Origin: Halosolutus gelatinilyticus
Lineage (GTDB): Archaea > Halobacteriota > Halobacteria > Halobacteriales > Natrialbaceae
Assembly: GCF_023028105.1 (NCBI RefSeq)
Contig: NZ_CP095491.1
Location: 3,286,001-3,350,000, forward strand
DNA: 64,000 bases
Reading direction: 5' to 3'
Shown: piece after piece, positions 40,101 through 47,852 of the stretch
Layout of the letters: every line of letters starts with the position of its first letter
How positions within the stretch are numbered: the first letter of the stretch is position 1
Made by a program: the position numbers and the translations under genes
Notes under the pieces: model-generated
The model's database searches: none
Seen by the model: only the letters and a program-made list of their open reading frames with translations
What the model was told of the DNA's origin: nothing

Positions 40101-40490
40101 CGCCGTCGGCGCTTCGGCGTCGAGCACCGTCCCGGGCGTCGTGTAACAGAGCCGGCCGTCGATCGAGCCGTCGAGAACGTCGTCGACGATCGCGGCGAGC
40201 GCCGGTTCGGCGTGCCCGTCGACGACGAGAACGCCGTCCGAGAACAGCGACGTGGGCTCGCCGCCGTCCGCGCCGTCCGCGACGGTTCGCGCGGCCGTTC
40301 CGACGGCGTACGTCGTACCGTCGTGGTCGACGGTACGGGCAGTCCCCTCCGCGTCCGAGACCCCTGCCTCGCCGAGCGTCCCCTCGTCGGCGGGGAGGAC
40401 GATCGCCGGCGCCGACTCGATCGACGGCTCGTCGCGCCCGCCGGTAGCCGACCGGATCGCCCCGGGTCCGATGTCGAGACCGTATCCCAT
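37131..40490 (-). CDS. Actin/Hsp70-like ATPase fused to a ~700-residue coiled coil and C-terminal membrane helix
   Basis: 1119 residues from ATG 40490. The first ~325 residues show actin-superfamily motifs: phosphate-1 YGLDIGPGAIRSA (3-15), phosphate-2 GLGICLGEQTTSVAL (168-182) after FAVVYDQLAG, and an adenosine-like VAVAGDGAVEG (about 270-280). From about 390 to 1060 is almost unbroken heptad-rich coiled coil (VDELVADLEYVRERA, DALSERADDLSADADERF and so on) with many Asp/Glu. The end GGAAVVLGLALLGVAVALDR is a single membrane helix. The domain order suggests a membrane-tethered cytoskeletal or scaffold protein. The function is not known to me. Confidence 0.8.
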   Translation of the reverse strand: MGYGLDIGPGAIRSATGGRDEPSIESAPAIVLPADEGTLGEAGVSDAEGTARTVDHDGTTYAVGTAARTVADGADGGEPTSLFSDGVLVVDGHAEPALAAIVDDVLDGSIDGRLCYTTPGTVLDAEAPTAAHRTAVESVLEDRADDATPISRGFAVVYDQLAGDNYTGLGICLGEQTTSVALSYYGVPVLAFSIATGSERIVRQAAAETGEASARVAAVLEEFVLDPNAATGDIESALAQAYDALIGELIDAIGTEADAGDVQQGLAVPIAVAGDGAVEGVEYLIGGRFDAADLPFSIRGVRLADDPAASAARGALAAAADDVDAFEEVTWSESTADPDDRAGAVDAAEMGGNAGAPSGSDANRTALSFDEPFDADRDDARANDAIDQLFDRLANRDEEIRSVSEAVDELVADLEYVRERAAPAEELDAVDEQLDGLAADLADLEAESDTHATDEDVASLETEFGALDDALSDLERNLDAIDDDLETLESATDDAANERGALDDRLDALGDELTGIDDRTEALGNRIETLRDELTDLESETASTADLDAVDETVSGLDEVVSRLDEELAAVDGETDRIATRVQGLAGRLEEESTRVDGVDERFDDLSERTDDRLDALSERADDLSADADERFAAVEATIDDELAAVDEELADAASRLDRGDERISELETAVEDARVRLESVEGDFAGVGDRLDSAVDRVDGVDDRLSATDGRIDAIDDDLGGVRDELSDVQAALDRRIAAVRDSIADLEAETVDPDRVDDVDAELAAVADDVSTLAADLAAVEESVEAVETETATAADVAAVERSVADQGETIESIVEDLDGIATDVAAVEDRLAEFETSLAARLETLDDRVTDVRSELDDRTDEIRSGADDVRSELDDRLGAVRSELDDRLDEVRSELEDREDDVRTETEAHVADVRAALETDVGTLSGRVEAIESRTDDLASRLENDDGDEAVSAVAADVADLAAAVESLGEDYESLSRTLAELDDELETVVDADPTARLADLADRIDRVANDLDALETRTDATAGGSAADSIAADVDSLDARLESMRDRLETIDSRTDGAEDRAAGGLATAALAGSGGAGVVAGGTVALAEVEATIGGAAVVLGLALLGVAVALDR

Positions 40491-40610
40491 GGCCACCGCA
40501 ACCGAGACGATCCTCTTGGACCTTTGGCTCTGAGTACCAGAACTGAAAACCAGCCCCGATCGCCTGCGCCGAATGCGGGCGATCCCTCCACTCGCATCGC
40601 CCCCAACGGA

Positions 40611-41453
40611 TCACGGCGCTCCGGCCGACGGTTCGGAAACCGGCTCGCCGATCGTCACCGCGTCGCCGACGGAGAGGGGCGTCCCCCACGACGAGTCGGG
40701 AGCGCGCGTGTTGACCATAAGTCGGAAGTAGTGGTCGAACCGGTCGTCGGTCGCCCACTCGGGAAGCGTCTCCTCCCGGCGAGAGACGAAGGTCTCCTGG
40801 AAGCCCTCGGTTTCCTCGCCCGTGTCGGGATCGCGGGTCGGGACGACGCAGCGTTGACACGGGTTCACGCCGTGGAGCCTCGCCGGCCCGATCTCGAACG
40901 GGACGACGCGACCCGGCTCGTCGTACAGCCGATCCTCCCAGAACGCCGGGACGTCGCCGACGACGAGGTTCGGACGCAATCGTCGACGCATCTCCGACGG
41001 ATCGATGCCGTCGTACCACGACGCGACCGCTTCGATCGTCCCGTCGCCGATGATCGTCGGCCCGGACGCGTCCGCGTCGTCGGGAAAGCCGCCCTCGTCG
41101 TTTCGGACGAGTTCGACGGGATAGCCGAAGAAGTCCGAGAGCCACGAGGAGAGACAGTCCCGATCGAGTTCGAGGTGGAACGCGTGCCCCTCGTCGACGC
41201 CGCGCTCGCTGACGGTGATCGTCTCTCGATCGAGGTCGTACACGGCGGCGAGGTCGTGGACGCGCTCCTCGCGCTTGCCGTTAACGTACGCGCCGTGCGG
41301 GGCCTCGCCGAGACGCGGGCGCTCCGTGCTCTCGACGATCGCGTACCGTCGATCCCACTCGAGAGCGCCGGTTTCGACGATCGTCGTCGACTCGACCGTC
41401 GTCGCGTCGAGCGCCTTGACGGGGTGGACGCGGATCCGATCGAGAGTAGCCAT
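40611..41453 (-). CDS. MOSC-domain protein (YcbX-like)
   Basis: 280 residues from ATG 41453. N-terminal MOSC beta-barrel (IRVHPVKALDATTV), then the MOSC core RLRPNLVVGDVPAFWED and the sulfur/molybdenum-handling motif HGVNPCQRCVVPTRDPDTGEE with its conserved cysteine. Members bind molybdenum cofactor or reduce N-hydroxylated compounds (YcbX, mARC). Lies upstream of the actin-like gene on the same strand with a 120-base gap. Confidence 0.87.
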   Translation of the reverse strand: MATLDRIRVHPVKALDATTVESTTIVETGALEWDRRYAIVESTERPRLGEAPHGAYVNGKREERVHDLAAVYDLDRETITVSERGVDEGHAFHLELDRDCLSSWLSDFFGYPVELVRNDEGGFPDDADASGPTIIGDGTIEAVASWYDGIDPSEMRRRLRPNLVVGDVPAFWEDRLYDEPGRVVPFEIGPARLHGVNPCQRCVVPTRDPDTGEETEGFQETFVSRREETLPEWATDDRFDHYFRLMVNTRAPDSSWGTPLSVGDAVTIGEPVSEPSAGAP

Positions 41454-41841
41454 GGAAACAGGTGTCCACAGCCCCCGGCTTAGGCCTGTCCATTCTGCGT
41501 CGCGGCGCGAGTCGACCGATTCGCCGCCCGCGAACCCTCGACGCTGCAGGCATTCGGACGCCTGCGGAATCCGGGCGCGTTCGATCGTCGGTCGATCGGC
41601 TCGCACCCGCCGGAGATCAGCCCCGATACAGCGCGTCTATCGGCGATCAGAATTTATTCTGATGTGAGTACTTTTCTATTCTTTTCTGAATACCGAGTGT
41701 TTTTCGGGAGATTATAGATCGGGTAGATAGGGCCTGAATTGCCCATAATATCCGTACAAAACGTCTGGCATGGGTAAGAAGTGACACACTCGGATCAAAA
41801 CACCTCATGTTTATACCTCAGAAGGGTGGCGTGTTACGTAT
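41454..41841. promoter_or_regulatory. Promoter region of pckA with an inverted repeat
   Basis: 388 bases without a supportable gene, AT-rich after 41640. It holds a perfect inverted repeat (ATCAGAAT, TT, ATTCTGAT) at 41646-41663, further AT-rich sequence, and a TATA-like ATGTTTATACC at 41807-41817 placed 25-30 bases before the pckA ATG. The first ~180 bases, next to the MOSC gene, show nothing specific. Confidence 0.5.
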
Positions 41842-43350
41842 ATGTCCGAAACCGGGGCGGAGCCCCGTCCGCTGGTCCGACAGCTTCCCGACCCAACCGA
41901 TGCCTCGAACGTCCGCTACAATCCGTCGCTCGCCGAACTCCGCGAGTTCGCCCGGCCGGACGAGACGACGACCGAGTTCGGATCGCCGTCGTACGTCAGC
42001 GAGTACCGATCCCGGAGCGCCGATCGGACGAAAAACGCCGTCGACCACGAGTTCGCCGACCGCGACCACGACCTCGTCGCGGACGCGATCGACGCCGCGT
42101 GCGACGCCGAACTGATCTGCGTCGATCGGCTGATGGGGCGTCACCCCGACGCCACGTTCTGTTGCCGGCTGTACGTTCCGGTTACGTACGCGCGCATCGC
42201 GCTCGCGTGGGCGAACCTCTTCGAGCCGGCGGACGGTCGCGATCCCGACCTGTACACGGTTCAACTGCCCGACTACGACGAGACGGCGATCCGCGTCTTT
42301 CCCGACGAGGGGATCACGGCGGTGTTAGGCAGCGACTACATCGGCGAAGCCAAGAAGTCGTTCCTCCGGCTGTTCATGTACCGGATCAAACAGCTCGGCG
42401 GGCTCGGGCTCCACGCCGGCAGCAAGCGCGTTCGCGTGCGCGACGGCGACGGAACCGTGCGAATCGTCGGGCAGGTGTTCATGGGCCTGTCCGCAACCGG
42501 CAAGTCCACGCTGACCTCGCACGGCTGCTGGCTCGATGATCCCGAAGACGCCGCGATGTTACAGGACGACGTCTGCGGCCTCCTTCCCGACGGATCGGTC
42601 GCCGGCAGCGAGGGCAAAGGGTTGTTCATCAAGACGATCGGCCTCGACGACGAACAACCGGAACTGTACGCGGCCGCGACGGACGAGTCCGCGATCCTCG
42701 ATAACGTCGCCGTCGACGACGACGGTACGGTCCGCTTCGACGAGGACCGCTACACGGCGAACTCCCGGGCGATCGTCCGGCGCGAGCACGTCGCGAGCGC
42801 CGACGACGAGATCGACCTCGATCGGATGGATCAGGTCTTCTTCATCACCCGGAACCCCCTGATGCCGCCGGTCGCCAAACTGACCGACGAGCAGGCCGCC
42901 GTCGCCTTCATGCTCGGCGAGTCGATCGAGACCAGCGCGGGCGATCCCTCTCGGGCCGGCGAATCGATCCGCGTCGTCGGAACGAACCCCTTCATCGTCG
43001 GTTCCGAAGGCGAGGAGGGGAACCGCTTCCATGACCTGATCCGCGAGCTCAACGTCGAGTGTTACGTCATCAACACGGGCTACGTGGGCGACGAGTCGAA
43101 CGACGTCGGCGTCACGGAGTCCGTCACGATCCTCACGGAAGTCGCCCGGGGAACGATCGAGTGGACCGCCGACGAGCGAACGGGGCTGACGATTCCCGAG
43201 TCGGTGCCGGGAGTCGACGTCGGAGCGTACTACGTCCCCGATCACGTCGAAAACTACGACGACGCCGCGGCGGAACTCCGGACCGAACGCCGCGAGTATC
43301 TCGACCGGTTCGACGAACTCCGCGAGGAGATCACAACCGCGGTCTACTGA
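41842..43350 (+). CDS. pckA: Phosphoenolpyruvate carboxykinase (ATP-type)
   Basis: 502 residues. It interconverts oxaloacetate and PEP with ATP, the gateway of gluconeogenesis. The kinase-1a P-loop is MGLSATGKSTLTSHG (residues 214-228), with QDDVCGLLPDGSVAGSEGKGLFIKTIGL for metal and nucleotide contacts. YVPVTYARIAL and AWANLFEP lie ahead of these. ATP-type is inferred from the overall layout. A TATA-like box precedes it; the long regulatory gap suggests carbon control. Confidence 0.92.
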   Translation: MSETGAEPRPLVRQLPDPTDASNVRYNPSLAELREFARPDETTTEFGSPSYVSEYRSRSADRTKNAVDHEFADRDHDLVADAIDAACDAELICVDRLMGRHPDATFCCRLYVPVTYARIALAWANLFEPADGRDPDLYTVQLPDYDETAIRVFPDEGITAVLGSDYIGEAKKSFLRLFMYRIKQLGGLGLHAGSKRVRVRDGDGTVRIVGQVFMGLSATGKSTLTSHGCWLDDPEDAAMLQDDVCGLLPDGSVAGSEGKGLFIKTIGLDDEQPELYAAATDESAILDNVAVDDDGTVRFDEDRYTANSRAIVRREHVASADDEIDLDRMDQVFFITRNPLMPPVAKLTDEQAAVAFMLGESIETSAGDPSRAGESIRVVGTNPFIVGSEGEEGNRFHDLIRELNVECYVINTGYVGDESNDVGVTESVTILTEVARGTIEWTADERTGLTIPESVPGVDVGAYYVPDHVENYDDAAAELRTERREYLDRFDELREEITTAVY

Positions 43351-43686
43351 GCCGCGAACGAACGCGAACCGAAACGAGTTCGAAAACGAAACGATCGCGT
43401 TCAGCCATTCTGGGGAGTGTAACGGGAACGGACGGCGCCCGAGTCATCATCGGCTGGCCGCACAGTCGCCCACGTGTCAAATTATCGTATCGATTGGTTT
43501 CTCCGACAACCGTACCGGTGGCTTTCGGTCCGTTCCCACCCCTTCTCCCGGGATCCGTTTCGTAACCTACAGTTTTCGATCGAGAGTGGTCGCCTGAACG
43601 ACGTATTTCCCGGCGGAACTGAATATTTATCACTGAAATGGTACTACCGGTTTACAAATCCGGACACTTCCCATCGGAGTGGAGGC
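43351..43686. other. Gene-free region ahead of the surface protein gene
   Basis: 336 bases without a supportable gene. A TATA-like GAATATTTATCAC lies near 43619-43631, about 57 bases before the ATG, so a leader of about 30 bases is likely. The remainder shows no clear hairpin or repeat to me. Confidence 0.5.
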
Positions 43687-45051
43687 ATGAACGCACGCAC
43701 AGTACGAAATGTACTCGTCGTAGCGGTTGCGCTGATGGTCTGCGCGAGTGTTGGCGTCTTCGCGATCGCCAACACGGGCGCGAGCATCAACCAACCCGAC
43801 GAGGACGACGATGAGAACGCTACAGAGGCAGACGAACAGGACGGCGGCGGAAACCTGCAGGTCACCGTCGAGAACGCGACGATCGTAGTCGTCGGCGCTG
43901 ATCACCAGCTGGCCGACGAAATGGAAGGAAATACCGGCGTCGTGGACGACGGCGCGCTCTCCGGCGACAACGAGACGGTCGGCGAAAACGACACTGCAGC
44001 CGGTACCGGCGACCAACACCGCGCTCTCGTCCACGAGACGTCCGTCGAGGTGACGGTCGAGCAGGCGTCGATGCTCCACCAAAACGGACAGAACGGAGTT
44101 GACGCTGAGGACGGTGCGGACGCCGAAGCGGAGAACGAAACCGACGGCGAGACCGAAGGTACGGCCATCGGTGGCGATACCGAAGGCGAAGCCGACGAGA
44201 ACGAAACGGAGGCCCCCGACGCCGGCAACCAAGAGCTCACGATCGAGGAAGCGACGATCGTCATCGTCCTCGACGACGAGATGAGTGACGACGGCGCGCT
44301 CGGCAACGAGACGGCCGACGGGGACCTGACCGAGAACGATACCGCGGTCGAAAACAACGAAACTGACGTCGGTGCGGAAGACAACGTGACTGGCGTCGGT
44401 GTCGAAGATAACGAGACCGGCGTCAGTGTCGGAGACAACGAGACCGGCGTCGGTATCAACGGAGCCACGGATAGCGAACTCTCGCTCGAATCCGCGTCGG
44501 TCTTCGTCGTCGTCGAGGAGATCGGCGACACGAGCGGCGCGGAATCCGGCGCTGCCGGCGGTATCGAAGACAACGAAACTGGCGTCGGGAGCGACGGCCT
44601 CGGAACCAACGAGTCCGACGACGCGGCTACCGGACTCGAAGACAACGAGTCCGGCGTCACGGACGACGGCCTCGAAGATACCGGCGCCCAGGGCGACGGA
44701 GACAGCTTGCAGGTGACGATCGAACGGGCGACGATCGTCATCCTAGTCAACGACGTCGGCGACGCGGCCGACGACCCGACCGCCGACGAGGGCGTCGAGG
44801 ATAACGGCAACGCGACGGTAGATGAGGAGGCCGAGGTCGGTAGTAATGACGAGACCGAAGTCGGAGATGACGACAACGTGACGGTCAACGAAAGCGTCGG
44901 GGCTACCGACAACGCGACGGTCGGCGAGGGCGTCGCAGCTACCGACAATGCGACGGTCAACGAAGGTGGCGGAGCTACCGACAACGCGACGGTGAACGGC
45001 AACGGGGCCGAATCCGCCCAGGAGGCGGCCGACACAACCAGCAACTGCTAA
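43687..45051 (+). CDS. Secreted acidic repeat protein, probable N-glycosylated surface protein
   Basis: 454 residues from ATG 43687. A Sec signal (RTVRNVLVVAVALMVCASVGVFA) leads. Five beta-strand units repeat the pattern VTVENATIVVV: residues 57-72, 119-132, 183-198, 265-280 and 341-356. Between them are acidic linkers with EDNETGV repeats, and near the end VGATDNATV, VAATDNATV and GGATDNATV. About twenty N-x-S/T sequons suit archaeal N-glycosylation. The last residue is Cys, which is unusual. No membrane anchor or S-layer domain is recognised. Confidence 0.78.
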   Translation: MNARTVRNVLVVAVALMVCASVGVFAIANTGASINQPDEDDDENATEADEQDGGGNLQVTVENATIVVVGADHQLADEMEGNTGVVDDGALSGDNETVGENDTAAGTGDQHRALVHETSVEVTVEQASMLHQNGQNGVDAEDGADAEAENETDGETEGTAIGGDTEGEADENETEAPDAGNQELTIEEATIVIVLDDEMSDDGALGNETADGDLTENDTAVENNETDVGAEDNVTGVGVEDNETGVSVGDNETGVGINGATDSELSLESASVFVVVEEIGDTSGAESGAAGGIEDNETGVGSDGLGTNESDDAATGLEDNESGVTDDGLEDTGAQGDGDSLQVTIERATIVILVNDVGDAADDPTADEGVEDNGNATVDEEAEVGSNDETEVGDDDNVTVNESVGATDNATVGEGVAATDNATVNEGGGATDNATVNGNGAESAQEAADTTSNC

Positions 45052-45198
45052 CGGCTGGACCTCCGTAGCCGTTTTTGCGCGACGGTCGACGGCACGCCTT
45101 CGGTTAGACGCACGTGCTGCCGTCAGGCGCCGATCGGACTCGCGCAGCAATTGCCGCACACTGATACCGTTATATGCGTCCAGTTCTCACACCCGATA

Positions 45199-45396
45199 AT
45201 GAGCGCACAGTTACGGAAGCCAACCGCACGCTCCTGTGAGCGGTGCAGTCGAGCGGAGAAATGGGACGAGGACGTAGAGGCCTGGCAGATCGCCCGCGAC
45301 GACGGTGAGAAGCAAGTCGGCAATCCCCACTGCATCCACGAGTGGGACATCAACGGCGCGTTCAATCCCGTCACCGGGGCCATCAACGGCAAGTGA
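45199..45396 (+). CDS. HEWD family small protein
   Basis: 65 residues from ATG 45199. It contains SCERCSRAEKWDEDVEAWQIA and the hallmark PHCIHEWDINGAFNPV, defining the haloarchaeal HEWD family; three cysteines could bind a metal. No function is assigned to the family. Lies between the surface protein and cutA, all on the same strand but with separate promoters likely. Confidence 0.88.
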   Translation: MSAQLRKPTARSCERCSRAEKWDEDVEAWQIARDDGEKQVGNPHCIHEWDINGAFNPVTGAINGK

Positions 45397-45476
45397 GGGA
45401 CTCCCGCAGGCGGAGACTGCGCCCGATTCCCGCCTCGTGGGCGGACTTTTTATCCGTTCGACCGTAGCCGTCTCAC

Positions 45477-45779
45477 ATGCCGACCGTATACATCACGGCG
45501 CCGCCGGACGAGGCTGACGCGATCGCCGAGCGACTGGTCGAAGAGCGGCTCGCGGCCTGCGTCAACCAGGTACCGACCACCTCGACCTACCGCTGGGAGG
45601 GCGAGATTCACCGCGACGAGGAGGCGGTGTTGCTCGCGAAGACGACCGACGACGCCTACGACGACTTGGTCGATCGACTCGCGGAGATCCACCCCTACGA
45701 CGTGCCGTGTATCGAGCGATTCGACGAGACGCACGTCCTCGACTCGTTCGCCACCTGGCGATCGGAAACCGTCGACTGA
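45477..45779 (+). CDS. cutA: CutA divalent-cation tolerance protein
   Basis: 100 residues, full length for CutA. Family sequence: VYITAPPDEADAIAERLVEERLAACVNQVPTTSTYRWEGEIHRDEEAVLLAKT and HPYDVPCIERFD. The trimeric ferredoxin-like protein binds copper and other divalent metals. A TATA-like CTTTTTATCC at 45448-45457 lies about 25 bases upstream, so it is probably leaderless. A GC-rich inverted repeat (CCGCC, loop TCGTG, GGCGG) just before it may end the HEWD transcript. Confidence 0.93.
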   Translation: MPTVYITAPPDEADAIAERLVEERLAACVNQVPTTSTYRWEGEIHRDEEAVLLAKTTDDAYDDLVDRLAEIHPYDVPCIERFDETHVLDSFATWRSETVD

Positions 45780-45891
45780 CGGGACGACGGCGGACTTGAT
45801 CGCCGGTTCGATCGATCGTGGGGACGGGGCGCACGGTCCGTGACTGCCCGAAAAAGCAACCCTTAAAACTCGCGCGCGGGTTCTGTCGGGT

Positions 45892-46380
45892 ATGGCTGGA
45901 ACCATCGAAGTGCTCGTTCCGGGTGGCCAGGCCAACCCAGGCCCGCCGCTCGGTCCCGAGCTCGGACCGACGCCCGTCGACGTACAGGCGGTCGTCCAGG
46001 ATATCAACGACCAGACGGCAGCGTTCGACGGCACCGAAGTCCCCGTCACCGTCGAGTACGAGGACGACGGCTCGTTCGAAATCGAAGTCGGCGTCCCCCC
46101 GACGGCCGCGCTGGTCAAGGACGAAGCCGGGTTCGACACCGGCAGCGGCGAACCCCAGGAGGACTTCGTCGCCGACCTCTCGATCGAACAGGTCAAGACG
46201 ATCGCCGAGCAGAAGTCGCCCGACCTGCTCGCCTACGACACGAAAAACGCCGCGAAGGAGGTCGTTGGAACCTGCGCCTCGATGGGCGTCACCATCGAAG
46301 GCGAGGACGCCCGCGAGTTCAAGGAGAAGGTCGACGCCGGCGAGTACGACGACGTTCTTGTGAGCGAAGCGGAAGCGTAG
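45892..46380 (+). CDS. rpl11: 50S ribosomal protein L11
   Basis: 162 residues. The N-terminal PGGQANPGPPLGPELGPTPVDVQAVVQDIN is the thiostrepton/EF-contact loop of L11, and KSPDLLAYDTKNAAKEVVGTCASMGVTIEG the 23S rRNA-binding domain. It forms the GTPase-associated base of the stalk. CCCTTAAAACTC at 45860-45871 is its TATA box. The L1 operon follows after a 1.5 kb interval carrying two unrelated genes. Confidence 0.97.
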   Translation: MAGTIEVLVPGGQANPGPPLGPELGPTPVDVQAVVQDINDQTAAFDGTEVPVTVEYEDDGSFEIEVGVPPTAALVKDEAGFDTGSGEPQEDFVADLSIEQVKTIAEQKSPDLLAYDTKNAAKEVVGTCASMGVTIEGEDAREFKEKVDAGEYDDVLVSEAEA

Positions 46381-46716
46381 TCCCGAGGGCTCGGGCCCTC
46401 ACGGAGAGTCGAACTACCGCCCGATCGATCGGGTGGCCGGCGGGCCGGTTTTCGTCGGTACGACGCCAGTAGCCGTGGGTATTCGGCGTATCCGTCCGCG
46501 GTTCGGAGTTTCGATCCGCCGGCGACGTACAGCGGTGCGCGGCGGACCTGGTGTCCACTGCGAAGTGCCCTGCGTCACGGTCGCCGGAGCGCGAAACCCG
46601 GAACGCGGTGCGTCTCCGCTGGGATCCGATCGCGGTTCTGATTCGGGATCGATGGACGGGTGACAGATCGGTGGACGGGGTGACGGGATTTTACGCATCG
46701 ACGACCGAGAATACAC
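46381..46716. other. Gene-free stretch with a hairpin after rpl11
   Basis: 336 bases without a supportable gene. A perfect hairpin (GAGGGC, loop TCGG, GCCCTC) at 46386-46401, immediately after the L11 stop, could stabilise or end the mRNA, though no T-run follows. A TATA-like GATTTTACGC near 46687-46696 serves the zinc-ribbon gene. Open frames here have Arg-rich composition unlike haloarchaeal proteins. Confidence 0.5.
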
Positions 46717-46914
46717 GTGGGACGCATCTACAGGTGTACCGACTGCGGAGCTCACTTCAGGGCGACGCACAGACCCTGTGGTCTGTGCGGGACGGAACGC
46801 GGAGCGTCGATCCGCGACGTCTGCAACAGCTGCGGCGGTCAGCTGAACGAGTCCCCGTCGCAGATCTGCTCCGTGTGCGGATCGGACGCCGTCGAACCGA
46901 CGTCGGCCGGCTGA
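46717..46914 (+). CDS. Double zinc-ribbon small protein
   Basis: 65 residues from GTG 46717. Eight cysteines in four CxxC pairs (YRCTDCGAHF, PCGLCGTER, VCNSCGGQL, ICSVCGSDA) form two zinc ribbons. A TATA-like GATTTTACGC lies about 25 bases upstream, favouring the leaderless GTG start. Such small zinc proteins in haloarchaea are often regulatory; its place beside ribosomal protein genes may be incidental. Confidence 0.75.
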   Translation: MGRIYRCTDCGAHFRATHRPCGLCGTERGASIRDVCNSCGGQLNESPSQICSVCGSDAVEPTSAG

Positions 46915-46962
46915 TCCGAATCGCTCGGGCGAAAACGTTCCGGCGGCCGCCGATCCGCCGCT

Positions 46963-47559
46963 CTATATCTGGTTCGCCGGCGGGATGGTTCGTTCGTCCG
47001 GATCGGCCGCGCCGCCCGCTCCGAGCAGAATGCGGACGCTCGCACCGGTTCCGAGCGCGGCACCGATACCGCCGATCACGATCGCCGTCGGAACCGAGAG
47101 CGCGGCGACTCCCCCCAGGAGACCGCCGACGAGGATACCGACCGGGAGTCGATCCTGGCCGGCTCGCGCCGCGATCGACTGACCGATCGCGGTGAGTCCG
47201 ATCGCCGTCACCGTCGGGAACACCGTTGCGCTGAGAACGACGAGCGGAACGCCGAAGAATACACCGACCTCCGTGCCGAGCATAAGTACCCCGGCGGCCG
47301 TGAGCAGTCCGAGGACGAGCGCGCTCGGCGCGCCGAAGCAGAACGAAATGACGGGGCTCCGGCGACACTTCCGCACCGTCCGATTGCCGTATCCGTGGAG
47401 GAGTCCGAGGACGACGACCGCGACGAGCACCACGGCGGCGACGCCGAGTCCGAACCGTCCGAGCGGACCGAGCGACCCGATCGTCTCGATCGGGTCGACC
47501 CCTCCGACGCGCGCGATCGACGAACCACCATCCGCCGTATATAATTCTGTCGGCCACAT
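46963..47559 (-). CDS. Multi-spanning membrane protein, unknown
   Basis: 198 residues with four or five hydrophobic segments (GLGVAAVVLVAVVVLGLLHGYG; LVLGLLTAAGVLMLG; FFGVPLVVLSATVFPTVTAIGL; GILVGGLLGGVAALSVPTAIVIGGIGAALGTG). Short cytosolic loop NRTVRKCRRSP. No family recognised. It is divergent from the L1 operon and lies in the unusual interval between rpl11 and rpl1. Confidence 0.7.
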   Translation of the reverse strand: MWPTELYTADGGSSIARVGGVDPIETIGSLGPLGRFGLGVAAVVLVAVVVLGLLHGYGNRTVRKCRRSPVISFCFGAPSALVLGLLTAAGVLMLGTEVGVFFGVPLVVLSATVFPTVTAIGLTAIGQSIAARAGQDRLPVGILVGGLLGGVAALSVPTAIVIGGIGAALGTGASVRILLGAGGAADPDERTIPPANQI

Positions 47560-47757
47560 ATGCGAATGTTATAGTTTCACGGCCGAAAGAGTTTTCGGTC
47601 AGTATCGTTCGTCCCGTCGGCGCGGTTCGTCCGACCGGTGCCAATCGCCTCGCATCGCCGTCGCCCTCGATCGAACCGCGATCGACACGCGACGAGTTTT
47701 TCCCCGTCCCGACGGGTCGTGGATCGCCTCCGCCTGCGTCGTGATTCCAGTTCGACG

Positions 47758-47852
47758 GGTTTAAGTCCGGCATGCCACTTCGTTCAACAGAGACAGGCGT
47801 AGCCTGTTTCACTGACCCGTAGGAGCAGTCCTGCGTACTACGGAGGTGAACG
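47758..47852 (+). promoter_or_regulatory. Promoter and structured mRNA leader of the L1-L10-L12 operon
   Basis: GTTTAAG (47758-47764) is the TATA box; transcription should begin near 47785. Two hairpins follow: arms ACAGGC and GCCTGT with loop GTA (47793-47807), and arms CCGTAG and CTACGG (47817-47822, 47838-47843). The second stem's 3' arm overlaps the Shine-Dalgarno GGAGGTGA (47842-47849). L1 autoregulation by binding such leaders is known for archaea; here it is inferred from position. Confidence 0.65.

Noticed and set aside
37752-41483. Open frame of 1243 codons opposite the actin-like and MOSC genes
   Set aside because: Arg/Val-rich mirror of a Ser/Asp-coding GC-rich gene; no start context and no recognisable domain. 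Such antisense frames arise from high G+C codon bias.
46433-46663. Possible 76-residue protein after rpl11
   Set aside because: Arg/Gly-rich composition unlike neighbouring acidic proteins, no promoter spacing and no family resemblance.
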